NCBI GenBank assembly: GCA_002695025.1
Contig: NZNV01000008.1
Span: forward strand, 124,001-188,000
Reading direction: 5' to 3'
Length of the DNA stretch: 64,000 bases
Source: Owenweeksia sp.
GTDB taxonomy: Bacteria; Bacteroidota; Bacteroidia; Flavobacteriales; Schleiferiaceae
Shown: positions 45,487-53,784 of the stretch, one piece after another
Numbering within the stretch: position 1 is the first letter of the stretch
Layout: each line of letters begins with the position of its first letter
Position numbers and translations under genes: made by a program
The notes under the pieces: model-generated
Told to the model about the DNA's origin: nothing
What the model saw: the letters and a program-made list of their open reading frames with translations, nothing else
Database searches by the model: none

Positions 45487-45846
45487 TCAGATCCGTACAA
45501 ATCGCACCTTCACAGTGTGTACTTTATCAGCCAGGTGTTCCGCCACGCTGATCTTTTTATTGCGCAGCATCTGGGCGGCATAGGTATTTACCAGGCAGTT
45601 TTCACCATCTACGCTCACTATGGCCAGATCACCATCTTTATTCACTATAAAGGAAAGGCTCACCGAGGCATCATCTACATTGAGGCGTTGCATTTCCAAA
45701 CCCTCAAGGGATGCTACTACATCGGATTTAAGATCTTTAACGGTGTTCATGGCCCTGGCTCCGGGCTCATTGCCCTTGGCCCCGGCAAAGCCTGCGGAAA
45801 GCAGACTTATAGCTAAGACCAGTATTCTTGTTCGGGTAGTTGTCAT
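45487..45846 (-). CDS. Small secreted protein of unknown function
   Basis: The 119-residue precursor has a signal peptide (MTTTRTRILVLAISLLSAGFAGA). The mature part of about 95 residues is mixed alpha-beta (VSLSFIVNKDGDLAIVSVDG, then AAQMLRNKKISV) and resembles small TonB-C-like or energy-transfer domains in outline only. No lipobox and no catalytic motif. It is divergent from the response-regulator gene, and the tandem operator at 45947-45984 lies about 100 bp upstream of its start, so it may belong to the same regulon. Confidence 0.75.
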   Translation of the reverse strand: MTTTRTRILVLAISLLSAGFAGAKGNEPGARAMNTVKDLKSDVVASLEGLEMQRLNVDDASVSLSFIVNKDGDLAIVSVDGENCLVNTYAAQMLRNKKISVAEHLADKVHTVKVRFVRI

Positions 45847-45946
45847 TTTTATGCTTTAGTTTTCGTGCCAATACAAAGGCAAGCGATATACCTTTATTTT
45901 AATTTACTGAAAATCATTTATTTAAAAATATTACTCTCCTTTTTAC

Positions 45947-45984
45947 TGTTCATTTTCGAACAGCAATTTGTTCGGTTTTGAACA
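45947..45984. promoter_or_regulatory. Tandem operator: two TGTTC-N6-GAACA dyads
   Basis: Perfect dyads TGTTCATTTTCGAACA (45947-45962) and TGTTCGGTTTTGAACA (45969-45984) have centres 22 bp apart, two helical turns, so two dimers could bind the same face. They end 19 bp before the regulator ATG at 46004 and about 100 bp upstream of the divergent small secreted protein. Spacing and symmetry fit autoregulation by the Fis-type NtrC-like protein; this is inference. Confidence 0.65.
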
Positions 45985-46003
45985 ATAGAATACTTTCATC
46001 CTC

Positions 46004-47365
46004 ATGGAAACCAGCCACTGTATTTTAATTGTTGACGATGATGAGGATATACTGACTTCAGCGCGCCTGTTGCTGAAACAGCACTATTCAAAGGTGCATT
46101 CCATTTCCGATCCTCAAACCCTGAATCACAACCTTGCCAAATTCCACCCGGACCTGGTACTGCTGGACATGAACTTTCGCAAAGGGGTAAATGACGGACG
46201 TGAAGGCCTCTACTGGCTTAATCACATCAAAGAAGTGAGCCCCGCTACGCAGGTAATTATGATGACCGCCTATGGTGAAGTGGAACTGGCCGTGGCCGCC
46301 ATAAAGAAAGGCGCTTATGACTTTGTACTGAAACCCTGGACCAATGAAAAGCTCCTTTTAACCATAGATAATGCGTTGAAGCTAGGTCGGGAAAAGAAAA
46401 AAGTGGAACAACTGGAATACGCCAAAGCCTCACTGGAAGATTCCATCGGCCTCAAAGATGAAGACTTTGTAAGTAAGTCTCCCGCTATGAAGAAAGTGTT
46501 GGAAACCATCCGTAAAGTAAGTGCTACAGACGCCAACGTACTTTTACTGGGGGAAAATGGAACGGGTAAAAGTGTACTGGCCATGGCCATTCACCGGCTT
46601 TCGCCCCGCCTGAAGAACTCCTTTATTACCGTAGACCTTGGGGCACTGAATGAAAACCTGTTCGAAAGTGAACTGTTCGGGCATAAAAAGGGAGCGTTTA
46701 CAGATGCCCACAGTGATAAACCCGGCCGCTTTGAGGTAGCACATGAAGGCACCATCTTCCTGGATGAGATAGGAAACCTGACGCTTCCTTTACAGGCCAA
46801 AATGCTGACCGCCATCCAAAACCGCAAGGTGACCAGGCTGGGTGAGAACCGTGAGCGCCCGGTAGACGTACGACTGATCTCTGCCACCAATATGCCGGTG
46901 CGCAAGATGGTGGAAGAAGGTAATTTCCGGCAGGATCTGCTTTACCGGATCAATACTGTTGAAATTGAAGTACCTCCTTTACGAGAGCGTAGGGAAGACA
47001 TTCCCATTCTTGCCAAACGTTTCCTGGACCGTTTCAGCAAAAAATACCAGAAGCCGCGACTGCATTTCAGCGAGGAAGCTATTGATCGCCTATGTGAATA
47101 CCATTGGCCTGGAAATATCCGTGAGCTGGAACATACTATAGAACGCGCTGTGATCATGAACGATGGAAACCAGATCCATCACTTCGGACTGGAGCTTTCC
47201 GAAAACCACAGCATCAGCCCGAACAACCTTAACCTGGAAGAGATGGAAAAACACCTCATCGTTAAGGCACTCGAGAAATTCAAGGGCAATATCTCAAGGG
47301 CGGCCAATGAGCTGGGCCTTACCCGGGCTGCCTTATACCGCAGAATGGAAAAGCATGACCTCTAA
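46004..47365 (+). CDS. NtrC-family response regulator (sigma-54 activator)
   Basis: The 453-residue protein has a receiver domain with Asp 55 in LVLLDMNFRKG and Lys in VLKPWTN. The AAA+ domain has Walker A GENGTGKS near residue 190, Walker B GTIFLDEIGN and Arg finger region ENRERPVDVRLISATN. A C-terminal Fis-type helix-turn-helix reads NISRAANELGLTRAALYRR. The loop that touches sigma-54 reads GAFTDA instead of GAFTGA, a variant also known in other regulators of this family. It is followed by an overlapping histidine kinase gene, its likely partner. The neighbouring ABC exporter and peptidases are plausible targets. Confidence 0.93.
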   Translation: METSHCILIVDDDEDILTSARLLLKQHYSKVHSISDPQTLNHNLAKFHPDLVLLDMNFRKGVNDGREGLYWLNHIKEVSPATQVIMMTAYGEVELAVAAIKKGAYDFVLKPWTNEKLLLTIDNALKLGREKKKVEQLEYAKASLEDSIGLKDEDFVSKSPAMKKVLETIRKVSATDANVLLLGENGTGKSVLAMAIHRLSPRLKNSFITVDLGALNENLFESELFGHKKGAFTDAHSDKPGRFEVAHEGTIFLDEIGNLTLPLQAKMLTAIQNRKVTRLGENRERPVDVRLISATNMPVRKMVEEGNFRQDLLYRINTVEIEVPPLRERREDIPILAKRFLDRFSKKYQKPRLHFSEEAIDRLCEYHWPGNIRELEHTIERAVIMNDGNQIHHFGLELSENHSISPNNLNLEEMEKHLIVKALEKFKGNISRAANELGLTRAALYRRMEKHDL

Positions 47366-48701
47366 CCGCTTTGGAATAGGACTGTTATTGCGGATCTGTC
47401 TGATCCTGGTAAACCTTTTATTGCTGGCCGCAGCATGGTTAAAGGCCGACCTGTTATTTACCTACATCCTGCTGATCCTCATACTCGCAGTACAGATCGG
47501 GGAACTGTTGCATTATACCAACCACACTAACCGCGAATTGAAAAAATTCCTGGATGCCATACGCCATGAAGACTATTCTGTCAACTTTTCCGGGCATAAG
47601 CTAGGCAAAAGCTTCCGCGATCTTAACGAGGGTTTTAAAGATATTATTGAGCGCCTTAAGAAGGCCCGAGTAAGCCATCAGGGTCAGACCGAGTTACTGA
47701 AAATGGTGATGGAGAGTGTAAGAGTAGGTATCTTGGTAATTGAAGAAAACGGCACCGTAAGCCTGATGAACCAGGCCGCATGCCAGATGCTGAACTGCCC
47801 ACAATTTCACAATTGGGATATGTTCCGCAAAAAGAAGAGCGCCTTTGCCAGCCAACTGGGCGACCTCGATTTTGAGGGGCGTAAACTCATCCACCTTGAC
47901 GACCGGGAGTTTTACCTGGACCTGGAGCACATCCGCCTGGTAGGAGAACGCTATTACCTTATTTCCTTCTCCGACCTGAAAAACGAAATAGAGCAAAAGG
48001 AAATAGAGGCCTGGCACAAGCTTATCCGTATACTGGCGCATGAAGTAATGAACTCGGTAACCCCCATCAGTTCACTGTCCGAAACCGTACAACACATGCT
48101 GACCAACTCAGCTGGTGAGCCTATTACCACCGAAGAGTTTACCATAGAGCGCATCCATGACATCCGTGAAGCCATGGGCACTATTGTTCGGAGAAGCCGG
48201 GGCATGCTTAATTTTGTGGAAGAATACCGGAAGCTCACCAAGCTGCCTGCCCCTAACTTTGAAGTTTTTGGGGTGAAGGAACTCCTGGACGAGGTAACAG
48301 CGCTTATGAAACCCCAGGCTGAAAAAGCAGGTGTAAGTCTTTCAGCCGAAGTAGCTCAGTCAAAGCTGGCTTTAAAGGCTGATCGGAAAATGGTGGAACA
48401 GGTGCTTATCAACCTCATCAGTAATGCTATATACTCCCTTGAAGAGCAGGCCGATGGACAAATAGCGCTGCGATCATCGGTTACTGAAGAACATACGCTT
48501 ATTTACGTTCAGGATAACGGTCGTGGCATCCCGGAAAACATCCTCCCTTCCATCTTTATTCCCTTTTTCTCCACCCGGAAAAACGGCTCGGGAATCGGGC
48601 TTACGCTCAGTAAGAACATCATGAAACTGCATAAAGGAAATATTACTGTCCAATCCCAGGAAGGTAAAGGAACTACCTTCCAATTGACTTTTACCAATTG
48701 A
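47355..48701 (+). CDS. Sensor histidine kinase, NtrY-like
   Basis: The kinase starts at the ATG at 47355 inside the end of the regulator gene (11 bp overlap), giving 448 residues. Two membrane helices lie at residues 7-45, almost without a periplasmic loop, so the signal is probably intramembrane or cytoplasmic. A PAS-like domain follows (VRVGILVIEENGTVSLMNQA). The HisKA box is ILAHEVMNSVTPI and the ATPase domain has NLISNAIYSL, DNGRGIPE and GSGIGLTLSKN. This is the layout of NtrY-type kinases that pair with NtrC-like regulators. Confidence 0.92.
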   Translation: MTSNRFGIGLLLRICLILVNLLLLAAAWLKADLLFTYILLILILAVQIGELLHYTNHTNRELKKFLDAIRHEDYSVNFSGHKLGKSFRDLNEGFKDIIERLKKARVSHQGQTELLKMVMESVRVGILVIEENGTVSLMNQAACQMLNCPQFHNWDMFRKKKSAFASQLGDLDFEGRKLIHLDDREFYLDLEHIRLVGERYYLISFSDLKNEIEQKEIEAWHKLIRILAHEVMNSVTPISSLSETVQHMLTNSAGEPITTEEFTIERIHDIREAMGTIVRRSRGMLNFVEEYRKLTKLPAPNFEVFGVKELLDEVTALMKPQAEKAGVSLSAEVAQSKLALKADRKMVEQVLINLISNAIYSLEEQADGQIALRSSVTEEHTLIYVQDNGRGIPENILPSIFIPFFSTRKNGSGIGLTLSKNIMKLHKGNITVQSQEGKGTTFQLTFTN

Positions 48702-48704
48702 AAT

Positions 48705-49727
48705 TTACTCCACTTCCCAGGTACTTTTCCCCCGGATCAGCTCATCCAGGTTACCCTTACCCTGTAGTTCAAGTGCTTTATCCAATTGATTTTGCATGGC
48801 CTCTTCGTAGGTGAAACGGTCTTCACTGTAGAGTATGCCAAAAGGACGAGGGAATTTATCCGGTCCGGGTTCATGATTAAAAAAGCGGCTGAGGATATGC
48901 GCCTTAGTGGCATCTTTTTCATCGTGCACCCAAAGCTCAGACTGCGAAAAGCCCTCGGTAAGATCCACTATCTGCGGCTTCAAACCATCCAGGCGCAGGC
49001 CCTTATTTCCGCCATCGTAAACCAAAGGCTGCCCTTGTTGCAGAATGATGCTATTGGCATCCCTTTGCTTTTTATCCGTCCAGGGTTCAAAAGCCCCATC
49101 GTTGAAAACGTTGCAGTTCTGGTAGATCTCCACGTAAGAGGTCCCCTTATGTTCATGGGCACGTTTCAGCACTTCCCGCAAATGAGTAGGATCCCTATCC
49201 ACCGTACGAGCCACAAAAGTGGCATCCGCACCTAAGGCCAGCGACAAAGGATTAAAGGGGTGATCTATACTCCCCAGCGGACTGGATTTAGTGTATTTAC
49301 CCAACTCTGAAGTGGGTGAATACTGCCCCTTGGTAAGCCCGTATATTTCGTTGTTAAAAAGCAGAATGTTGATATCCAGATTCCTGCGAAGAGCATGAAT
49401 CAGGTGGTTACCTCCAATGGAAAGGCCATCCCCGTCACCGGTTATCACCCAAACACTCAGTTCGGGATTGGCGGCCTTAAGCCCGGTAGCTACGGCAGGA
49501 GCACGACCGTGAATGCTGTGCATACCGTAGCTGTTCATGTAGTATGGAAAGCGTGAGCTGCACCCAATTCCGGAAATAAAGACCAGGTCCTTACGGTTGA
49601 TACCCAATTCCGGTAACACGGTTTGCATTTGTTTTAGAATGCTGTAATCACCACAACCGGGGCACCAGCGAACATCTTGATCGCTGCTGAAATCTTTACT
49701 GCTATATGCTGTTCCGTTACGCTCCAT
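48705..49727 (-). CDS. korB: 2-oxoacid:ferredoxin oxidoreductase beta subunit
   Basis: The 340-residue protein binds thiamine diphosphate: WCPGCGDYSILKQ, then GIGCSSRFPYY, and the TPP motif GDGDGLSIGGNHLIHALRR. Cysteines in WCPGCGD and GIGC fit the [4Fe-4S] ligands of KorB. With the alpha/gamma fusion next to it, the enzyme should decarboxylate 2-oxoglutarate or a similar acid to the CoA ester with ferredoxin. The start overlaps the korA stop by 11 bp. The opposite-strand kinase gene ends 3 bp away, tail to tail. Confidence 0.92.
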   Translation of the reverse strand: MERNGTAYSSKDFSSDQDVRWCPGCGDYSILKQMQTVLPELGINRKDLVFISGIGCSSRFPYYMNSYGMHSIHGRAPAVATGLKAANPELSVWVITGDGDGLSIGGNHLIHALRRNLDINILLFNNEIYGLTKGQYSPTSELGKYTKSSPLGSIDHPFNPLSLALGADATFVARTVDRDPTHLREVLKRAHEHKGTSYVEIYQNCNVFNDGAFEPWTDKKQRDANSIILQQGQPLVYDGGNKGLRLDGLKPQIVDLTEGFSQSELWVHDEKDATKAHILSRFFNHEPGPDKFPRPFGILYSEDRFTYEEAMQNQLDKALELQGKGNLDELIRGKSTWEVE

Positions 49728-51552
49728 GTAACTCCCTTATCTTTTCGAGTACTTCATCAGCCCGGAAGGGCAAACCTTGTATCTTATTGAAAGCAGTAAC
49801 ACTTGCATCGTATTCCTGCCTGATCAGTTTGCTCAGCTGACCGTTATTCAGTTCCGGGATCAACACTTGATCGTAACCCGAAATAATATCTCCCAGATCA
49901 TTAGGTAATGGGAACACATGACGCAGGTGTAATTGGCTTACTTCCAGACCTTCGGAAATAGCATTACGAACCGCCACTTTTATGGATCCAAAGGTAGAGC
50001 CCCAGCCCAGCACCAGCACACGCCCTTTAGGCGGACCTTGTATCCGTTCCAGTGCAGGATAGTCATCGGCTATACGGGCAATACGCTCCGCCCTGATCTT
50101 CACCATTTCTTCATGGTTCTCCGGATCGTAGCTCACGTTACCGGTCTCTTTTTCCTTTTCCAGCCCGCCTATACGATGCTCCAATCCTTCCTGACCGGGC
50201 AAAACCCAGGAACGCACCAGTTTATCATTACGCTTATAGGGTAAGTACTCTTCTTTACCACTGAAATAAGGTGCTTGTATCTTCCCCAGATCATCGGATT
50301 TCGGAAAACGCCAGGGTTCCGCTCCATTGGCAATGTACCCATCAGACAGTACGATAACCGGAGTCATGTATTCCACCGCCATGCGGGAAGCCTCAAAAGC
50401 CACCCAGAAGCAATCCGATGGCGACCTGGCTGCAATCACCGGGATGGGAGATTCTCCATTACGGCCGTATACCGCTTGCAACAGGTCCGCCTGCTCGGTT
50501 TTAGTAGGAAGGCCCGTAGAAGGCCCGCCCCGCTGAACGTTGACGATCACCAGTGGAAGTTCCAGCATAACCGCCAGGCCGAGCGCTTCACCCTTAAGGG
50601 CCATACCCGGCCCCGAAGTGGCTGTAACACCCATAGACCCTCCAAAGGAAGCTCCAATGGCAGCAGTGATGGCCGCTATTTCGTCTTCAGCCTGAAAGGT
50701 CTTAACGTTAAAATTCTTATGTCTTGAAAGAAAATGCAGGATATCAGAAGCTGGTGTAATGGGATAACCCGCATAAAAAAGGTTGAGACCCGCCTTTTGA
50801 GAAGCAGCAATAAGTCCCATTGCCAGGGCCTGGTTGCCAACTATATTCCGGTAGGTTCCGGGTTTAAGCTTAGCACTTTCAATACTATAGCGCTTAACCG
50901 CTTCAATAGTTTCACCGTAGTGGTACCCCTTTTTCAACGCTCGTATATTGGCTTCAAGCACTATGGGGTCCGTCTGGAATTTGTGCGTAAGGAATTGCAG
51001 TGTAGGATCCAGGTTCCGATGGAAAAGCCAGTACACAAAACCCAGGGCAAACATATTACGCGAGCGGTCTCTTTCCTTCATGCCCAGCTCCAGATCCTGT
51101 AACGCCTCACGGTTGAGTTTGGTGATATCCACCCTGTAAAGCTGGTAGTCGGAAGCGCGCACCTCATCTAATGGGTTTACAGATTCATCCATATGCGCCA
51201 GTCGGAGGTTACGCTTATCAAAACCGGCCTCATTGGCAATGATAATACCACCTTTTTTAAGATTGCGGATGTTCTTTTTGAAGGCTGCAGCATTCATGGC
51301 CACCAACACATCCGGGTTACTACCGGGTGTATTGATCTCTTCACTTCCAAAATTGATCTGAAAACCACTTACCCCGGCCACTGTACCTATAGGGGCACGA
51401 ATCTCGGCCGGAAAATCAGGAAAAGTACTCAAATCATTGCCCTGTAAGGCAGTGGTTAGCGTAAATTGAGAACCCGCCAGCTGAATCCCGTCACCTGAGT
51501 CACCGGCAAAATGAATGGTAACTTTTGAACGTTTTTCTTCCCGGGTCGTCAT
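49717..51552 (-). CDS. korA: 2-oxoacid:ferredoxin oxidoreductase, fused gamma-alpha subunit
   Basis: The 611-residue protein combines a gamma domain (FAGDSGDGIQLAGSQFTLTT, residues 10-190) with the alpha pyruvate/2-oxoglutarate domain from about residue 215 (GNQALAMGLIAASQKAG, YAGYPITPASDILHFL, VTATSGPGMALKGEALG). The ATG at 51552, 2 bp after the NifU stop, is a better start than the TTG two codons earlier. Fusion of the two subunits is usual for Kor enzymes of this type. Fe-S biogenesis genes precede it in the same operon, matching the needs of the enzyme. Confidence 0.92.
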   Translation of the reverse strand: MTTREEKRSKVTIHFAGDSGDGIQLAGSQFTLTTALQGNDLSTFPDFPAEIRAPIGTVAGVSGFQINFGSEEINTPGSNPDVLVAMNAAAFKKNIRNLKKGGIIIANEAGFDKRNLRLAHMDESVNPLDEVRASDYQLYRVDITKLNREALQDLELGMKERDRSRNMFALGFVYWLFHRNLDPTLQFLTHKFQTDPIVLEANIRALKKGYHYGETIEAVKRYSIESAKLKPGTYRNIVGNQALAMGLIAASQKAGLNLFYAGYPITPASDILHFLSRHKNFNVKTFQAEDEIAAITAAIGASFGGSMGVTATSGPGMALKGEALGLAVMLELPLVIVNVQRGGPSTGLPTKTEQADLLQAVYGRNGESPIPVIAARSPSDCFWVAFEASRMAVEYMTPVIVLSDGYIANGAEPWRFPKSDDLGKIQAPYFSGKEEYLPYKRNDKLVRSWVLPGQEGLEHRIGGLEKEKETGNVSYDPENHEEMVKIRAERIARIADDYPALERIQGPPKGRVLVLGWGSTFGSIKVAVRNAISEGLEVSQLHLRHVFPLPNDLGDIISGYDQVLIPELNNGQLSKLIRQEYDASVTAFNKIQGLPFRADEVLEKIRELHGA

Positions 51553-51554
51553 TG

Positions 51555-51815
51555 TCAAGCTTGCTCCAGTTTACTGATCTCCACCACCCGGGTAACTTCC
51601 GGGGCGTGTTTCTTCACGGTCATTTCCACGCCAGACTTCAGGGTCATCTGGTTTACGGAACACCCAGTACAGGCACCGTGGAGCTCCACCTTTACGGTCC
51701 CGTCATCATCAAGGTCGATAAAGCTGATATCGCCACCGTCCGAATTAAGGAAAGGGCGTATTTCACCCAGGGCCGTACGTATTTTAGAAATGGTTTCTTC
51801 TCTGTTCTGTATCAT
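51555..51815 (-). CDS. NifU-like C-terminal domain Fe-S scaffold protein
   Basis: This protein of 86 residues is a single NifU C-terminal (Nfu) domain with the cluster-binding motif HGACTGCSVNQMTLK (Cys 49 and 52). Two such proteins can share one [4Fe-4S] cluster and pass it on. It lies between mrp and korA with gaps of 6 and 2 bp, so it probably feeds the Kor enzyme or other Fe-S proteins. Confidence 0.93.
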   Translation of the reverse strand: MIQNREETISKIRTALGEIRPFLNSDGGDISFIDLDDDGTVKVELHGACTGCSVNQMTLKSGVEMTVKKHAPEVTRVVEISKLEQA

Positions 51816-51821
51816 AGCACC

Positions 51822-52955
51822 TTAGTTTACGGCTGAACACCCAGCCATGGTTGTGATGCGGGTAATTTCCGTTGGCGGGAGATCTTTATTGCGTTGCACC
51901 AGCTCTTCCACCGTTCTGCGGGCCATATCTTCAAAGGCTTCACTTACAGGAGTATTCTCCTGAAGTATAGCCGGCCGGCCTACATCACCCGATTCACGGA
52001 TACTTTGTACGAGTGGGATTTCACCAAGGAAAGGCACATCCAACTCTTTGGAAAGATGTTTAACACCATCTTTTCCAAAAATATAATATTTATTATCCGG
52101 CAGTTCGGCAGGGGTAAAGTACGCCATGTTCTCCACCATACCCAATACCGGCACCTTTATATTGTCAATCTGGAACATTCCAACTCCCTTGCGGGCATCG
52201 GCCAGCGCCACATGCTGAGGGGTGCTCACAATTACCGCTCCTGTTACAGGAACAGCCTGAACCAGGCTCAGGTGTATATCACCGGTACCAGGAGGCAGGT
52301 CGATGATCATAAAATCCAACTCTCCCCAATGTGCATCACGGATCAATTGGTTCAACGCCTTGCTGGCCATGGGGCCACGCCATACCACCGCCTGGTTTGC
52401 ACCGGCAAAAAATCCGATGGACAACAATTTCACCCCGTAGCTTTCCACAGGCTGCATCCTATCCTTGCCATCTACATGAACCGATCCGGGGCGTGCATTG
52501 GGAACGTCAAACATGGTGGGCTGGGAAGGACCGTAGATGTCAGCATCCACCAGGCCTACCTGGAACCCCATATTGGAAAGGGCTACCGCAAGGTTAGCTG
52601 CTACAGTGGATTTACCTACTCCTCCTTTGCCAGAGGCTACGGCAATGATATTCTTCACTCCGGGAAGTTCCGCCCCACGGATCATATTCGCTTTTTGCTG
52701 GGCTGCTTCAGGCACCTCGATATTCACTTTTATCTTCAGCTTGGTGTCCACTTCATCATGAACCGTCTTCAGGATGTCCACCTCCAGTTTTTTCTTCACG
52801 TGCAGGGCGGGAGAAATGCTGATCACGTCAACCACCACCTCATCACCAAAAACCTGAACGTTCTTAACATGACCAGCTTCCACCAGATTTTTACTGGTTT
52901 CCGTAGCCGTCACTTTCTGCAAAGCCTCAATAATCTGAGTTTTGGAATATGCCAT
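51822..52955 (-). CDS. Mrp/ApbC family Fe-S carrier P-loop ATPase
   Basis: The 377-residue protein has an N-terminal MIP18/DUF59-like domain (residues 1-85) and a ParA/MinD-type ATPase with the deviant Walker A ASGKGGVGKSTVAANLAV, then GLVDADIYGPSQPTMF and MIIDLPPGTGDIHLS. The CxxC that usually follows 'VENM' is replaced here by ENMAYFTPAELPDNKYY, which I know as a common Bacteroidetes form; cluster binding must use other residues. First gene of the mrp-nifU-korA-korB operon. Confidence 0.93.
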   Translation of the reverse strand: MAYSKTQIIEALQKVTATETSKNLVEAGHVKNVQVFGDEVVVDVISISPALHVKKKLEVDILKTVHDEVDTKLKIKVNIEVPEAAQQKANMIRGAELPGVKNIIAVASGKGGVGKSTVAANLAVALSNMGFQVGLVDADIYGPSQPTMFDVPNARPGSVHVDGKDRMQPVESYGVKLLSIGFFAGANQAVVWRGPMASKALNQLIRDAHWGELDFMIIDLPPGTGDIHLSLVQAVPVTGAVIVSTPQHVALADARKGVGMFQIDNIKVPVLGMVENMAYFTPAELPDNKYYIFGKDGVKHLSKELDVPFLGEIPLVQSIRESGDVGRPAILQENTPVSEAFEDMARRTVEELVQRNKDLPPTEITRITTMAGCSAVN

Positions 52956-52977
52956 GAAATTTACTTCAATTAGGCTG

Positions 52978-52985
52978 CAAAGGTA
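52978..52985 (-). promoter_or_regulatory. -7 element of the mrp operon promoter
   Basis: On the minus strand TACCTTTG is an exact TAnnTTTG, about 23 bp before the mrp ATG. No TTTG is found at the expected -33 position, so the call is moderate. Confidence 0.4.
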
Positions 52986-53035
52986 AGGATTAAGCCCCCA
53001 CTCTTAGAATGATTATAAATAAAGATGATAATCTC

Positions 53036-53782
53036 TTAACTAAGTTCTTCCAGATGAAAAATAAGCGGGCGCGAGGGTGAGGCGTCATTGTGAAACGGAG
53101 CCACCTGCAGGTTAAGAAGGTACAAACCTTCTGCCGTTCCTGCCGGCACGCGGATCATTTCCGTAATGGTGCAACCCTCACGGGGTTGTGCAGGAAAGTT
53201 CCAGAAGAGCTTGTGGGCCTGCACCTTTCCGCCATCCGACTCCCGGTCTACCGAAGGAAGGTCCAGCAGCAAATGGCGCACCCCCATTTCCTTCACAAAA
53301 GTTATCAACTCGGGCTCCAGGTAAGGGGGGTTGGTATTGCTGAAATCATGACCCTCCGGGTAATTTCCGGTTTTCAGGATCAATGACTCAAAATTCCACT
53401 TTTTGATGTGGCCTCTCAGGCTGCCCAGGGTAATTACCTGATCGCCATTTTTATCCTCAGGAACTACTTCTGCCAGGTACGCAAGAGTATGGAACTCTTT
53501 GAACTGTTGATTCACACTTTCACGTTCAGGTGAAATATGGCCGTAGCTCTCGGTGTGGGTACCATTACCGTGTGGGTTAAAACGGATATCGTAAAAATTA
53601 ACGGGAGAGCCATCTTTTACGCTACCCACCCAACCATCACCTTTAACAGGCTCTTTCAGAACGGACGGAACGTGCCAGGCCCGCAACTCTTTCTTTGCAT
53701 CGCCCAGAACAGATGACAGGTCTATTCCTTTATTGAGGTTGGCTCGATACTTTCTACCCAGGTGTTCCAGTGTAATTAGCAT
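53036..53782 (-). CDS. Cyclase family protein (kynurenine formamidase-like)
   Basis: The 248-residue protein starts at the ATG at 53782, 2 bp after the hemW stop. The metal-binding motif of the cyclase/formamidase family is present as NPHGNGTHTESYGH, close to the usual H-x-G-T-H-x-D with Glu in the last place. A later conserved stretch is NTNPPYLEPELI. Such enzymes hydrolyse N-formylkynurenine or cyclise/hydrolyse similar amides with a divalent metal. The real substrate is not shown by context. Confidence 0.85.
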   Translation of the reverse strand: MLITLEHLGRKYRANLNKGIDLSSVLGDAKKELRAWHVPSVLKEPVKGDGWVGSVKDGSPVNFYDIRFNPHGNGTHTESYGHISPERESVNQQFKEFHTLAYLAEVVPEDKNGDQVITLGSLRGHIKKWNFESLILKTGNYPEGHDFSNTNPPYLEPELITFVKEMGVRHLLLDLPSVDRESDGGKVQAHKLFWNFPAQPREGCTITEMIRVPAGTAEGLYLLNLQVAPFHNDASPSRPLIFHLEELS

Positions 53783-53784
53783 GC

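Noticed and set aside
45847-45880. Sigma-54 promoter before the small secreted protein (TTGGCACG on the minus strand)
   Set aside because: The -24 half looks good but the -12 TTGC is missing at the right distance, and transcription would start at or after the start codon.
46004-47365. GAFTDA in place of GAFTGA as evidence that the regulator does not act with sigma-54
   Set aside because: The Asp variant occurs in other NtrC-family regulators, so by itself it decides nothing.
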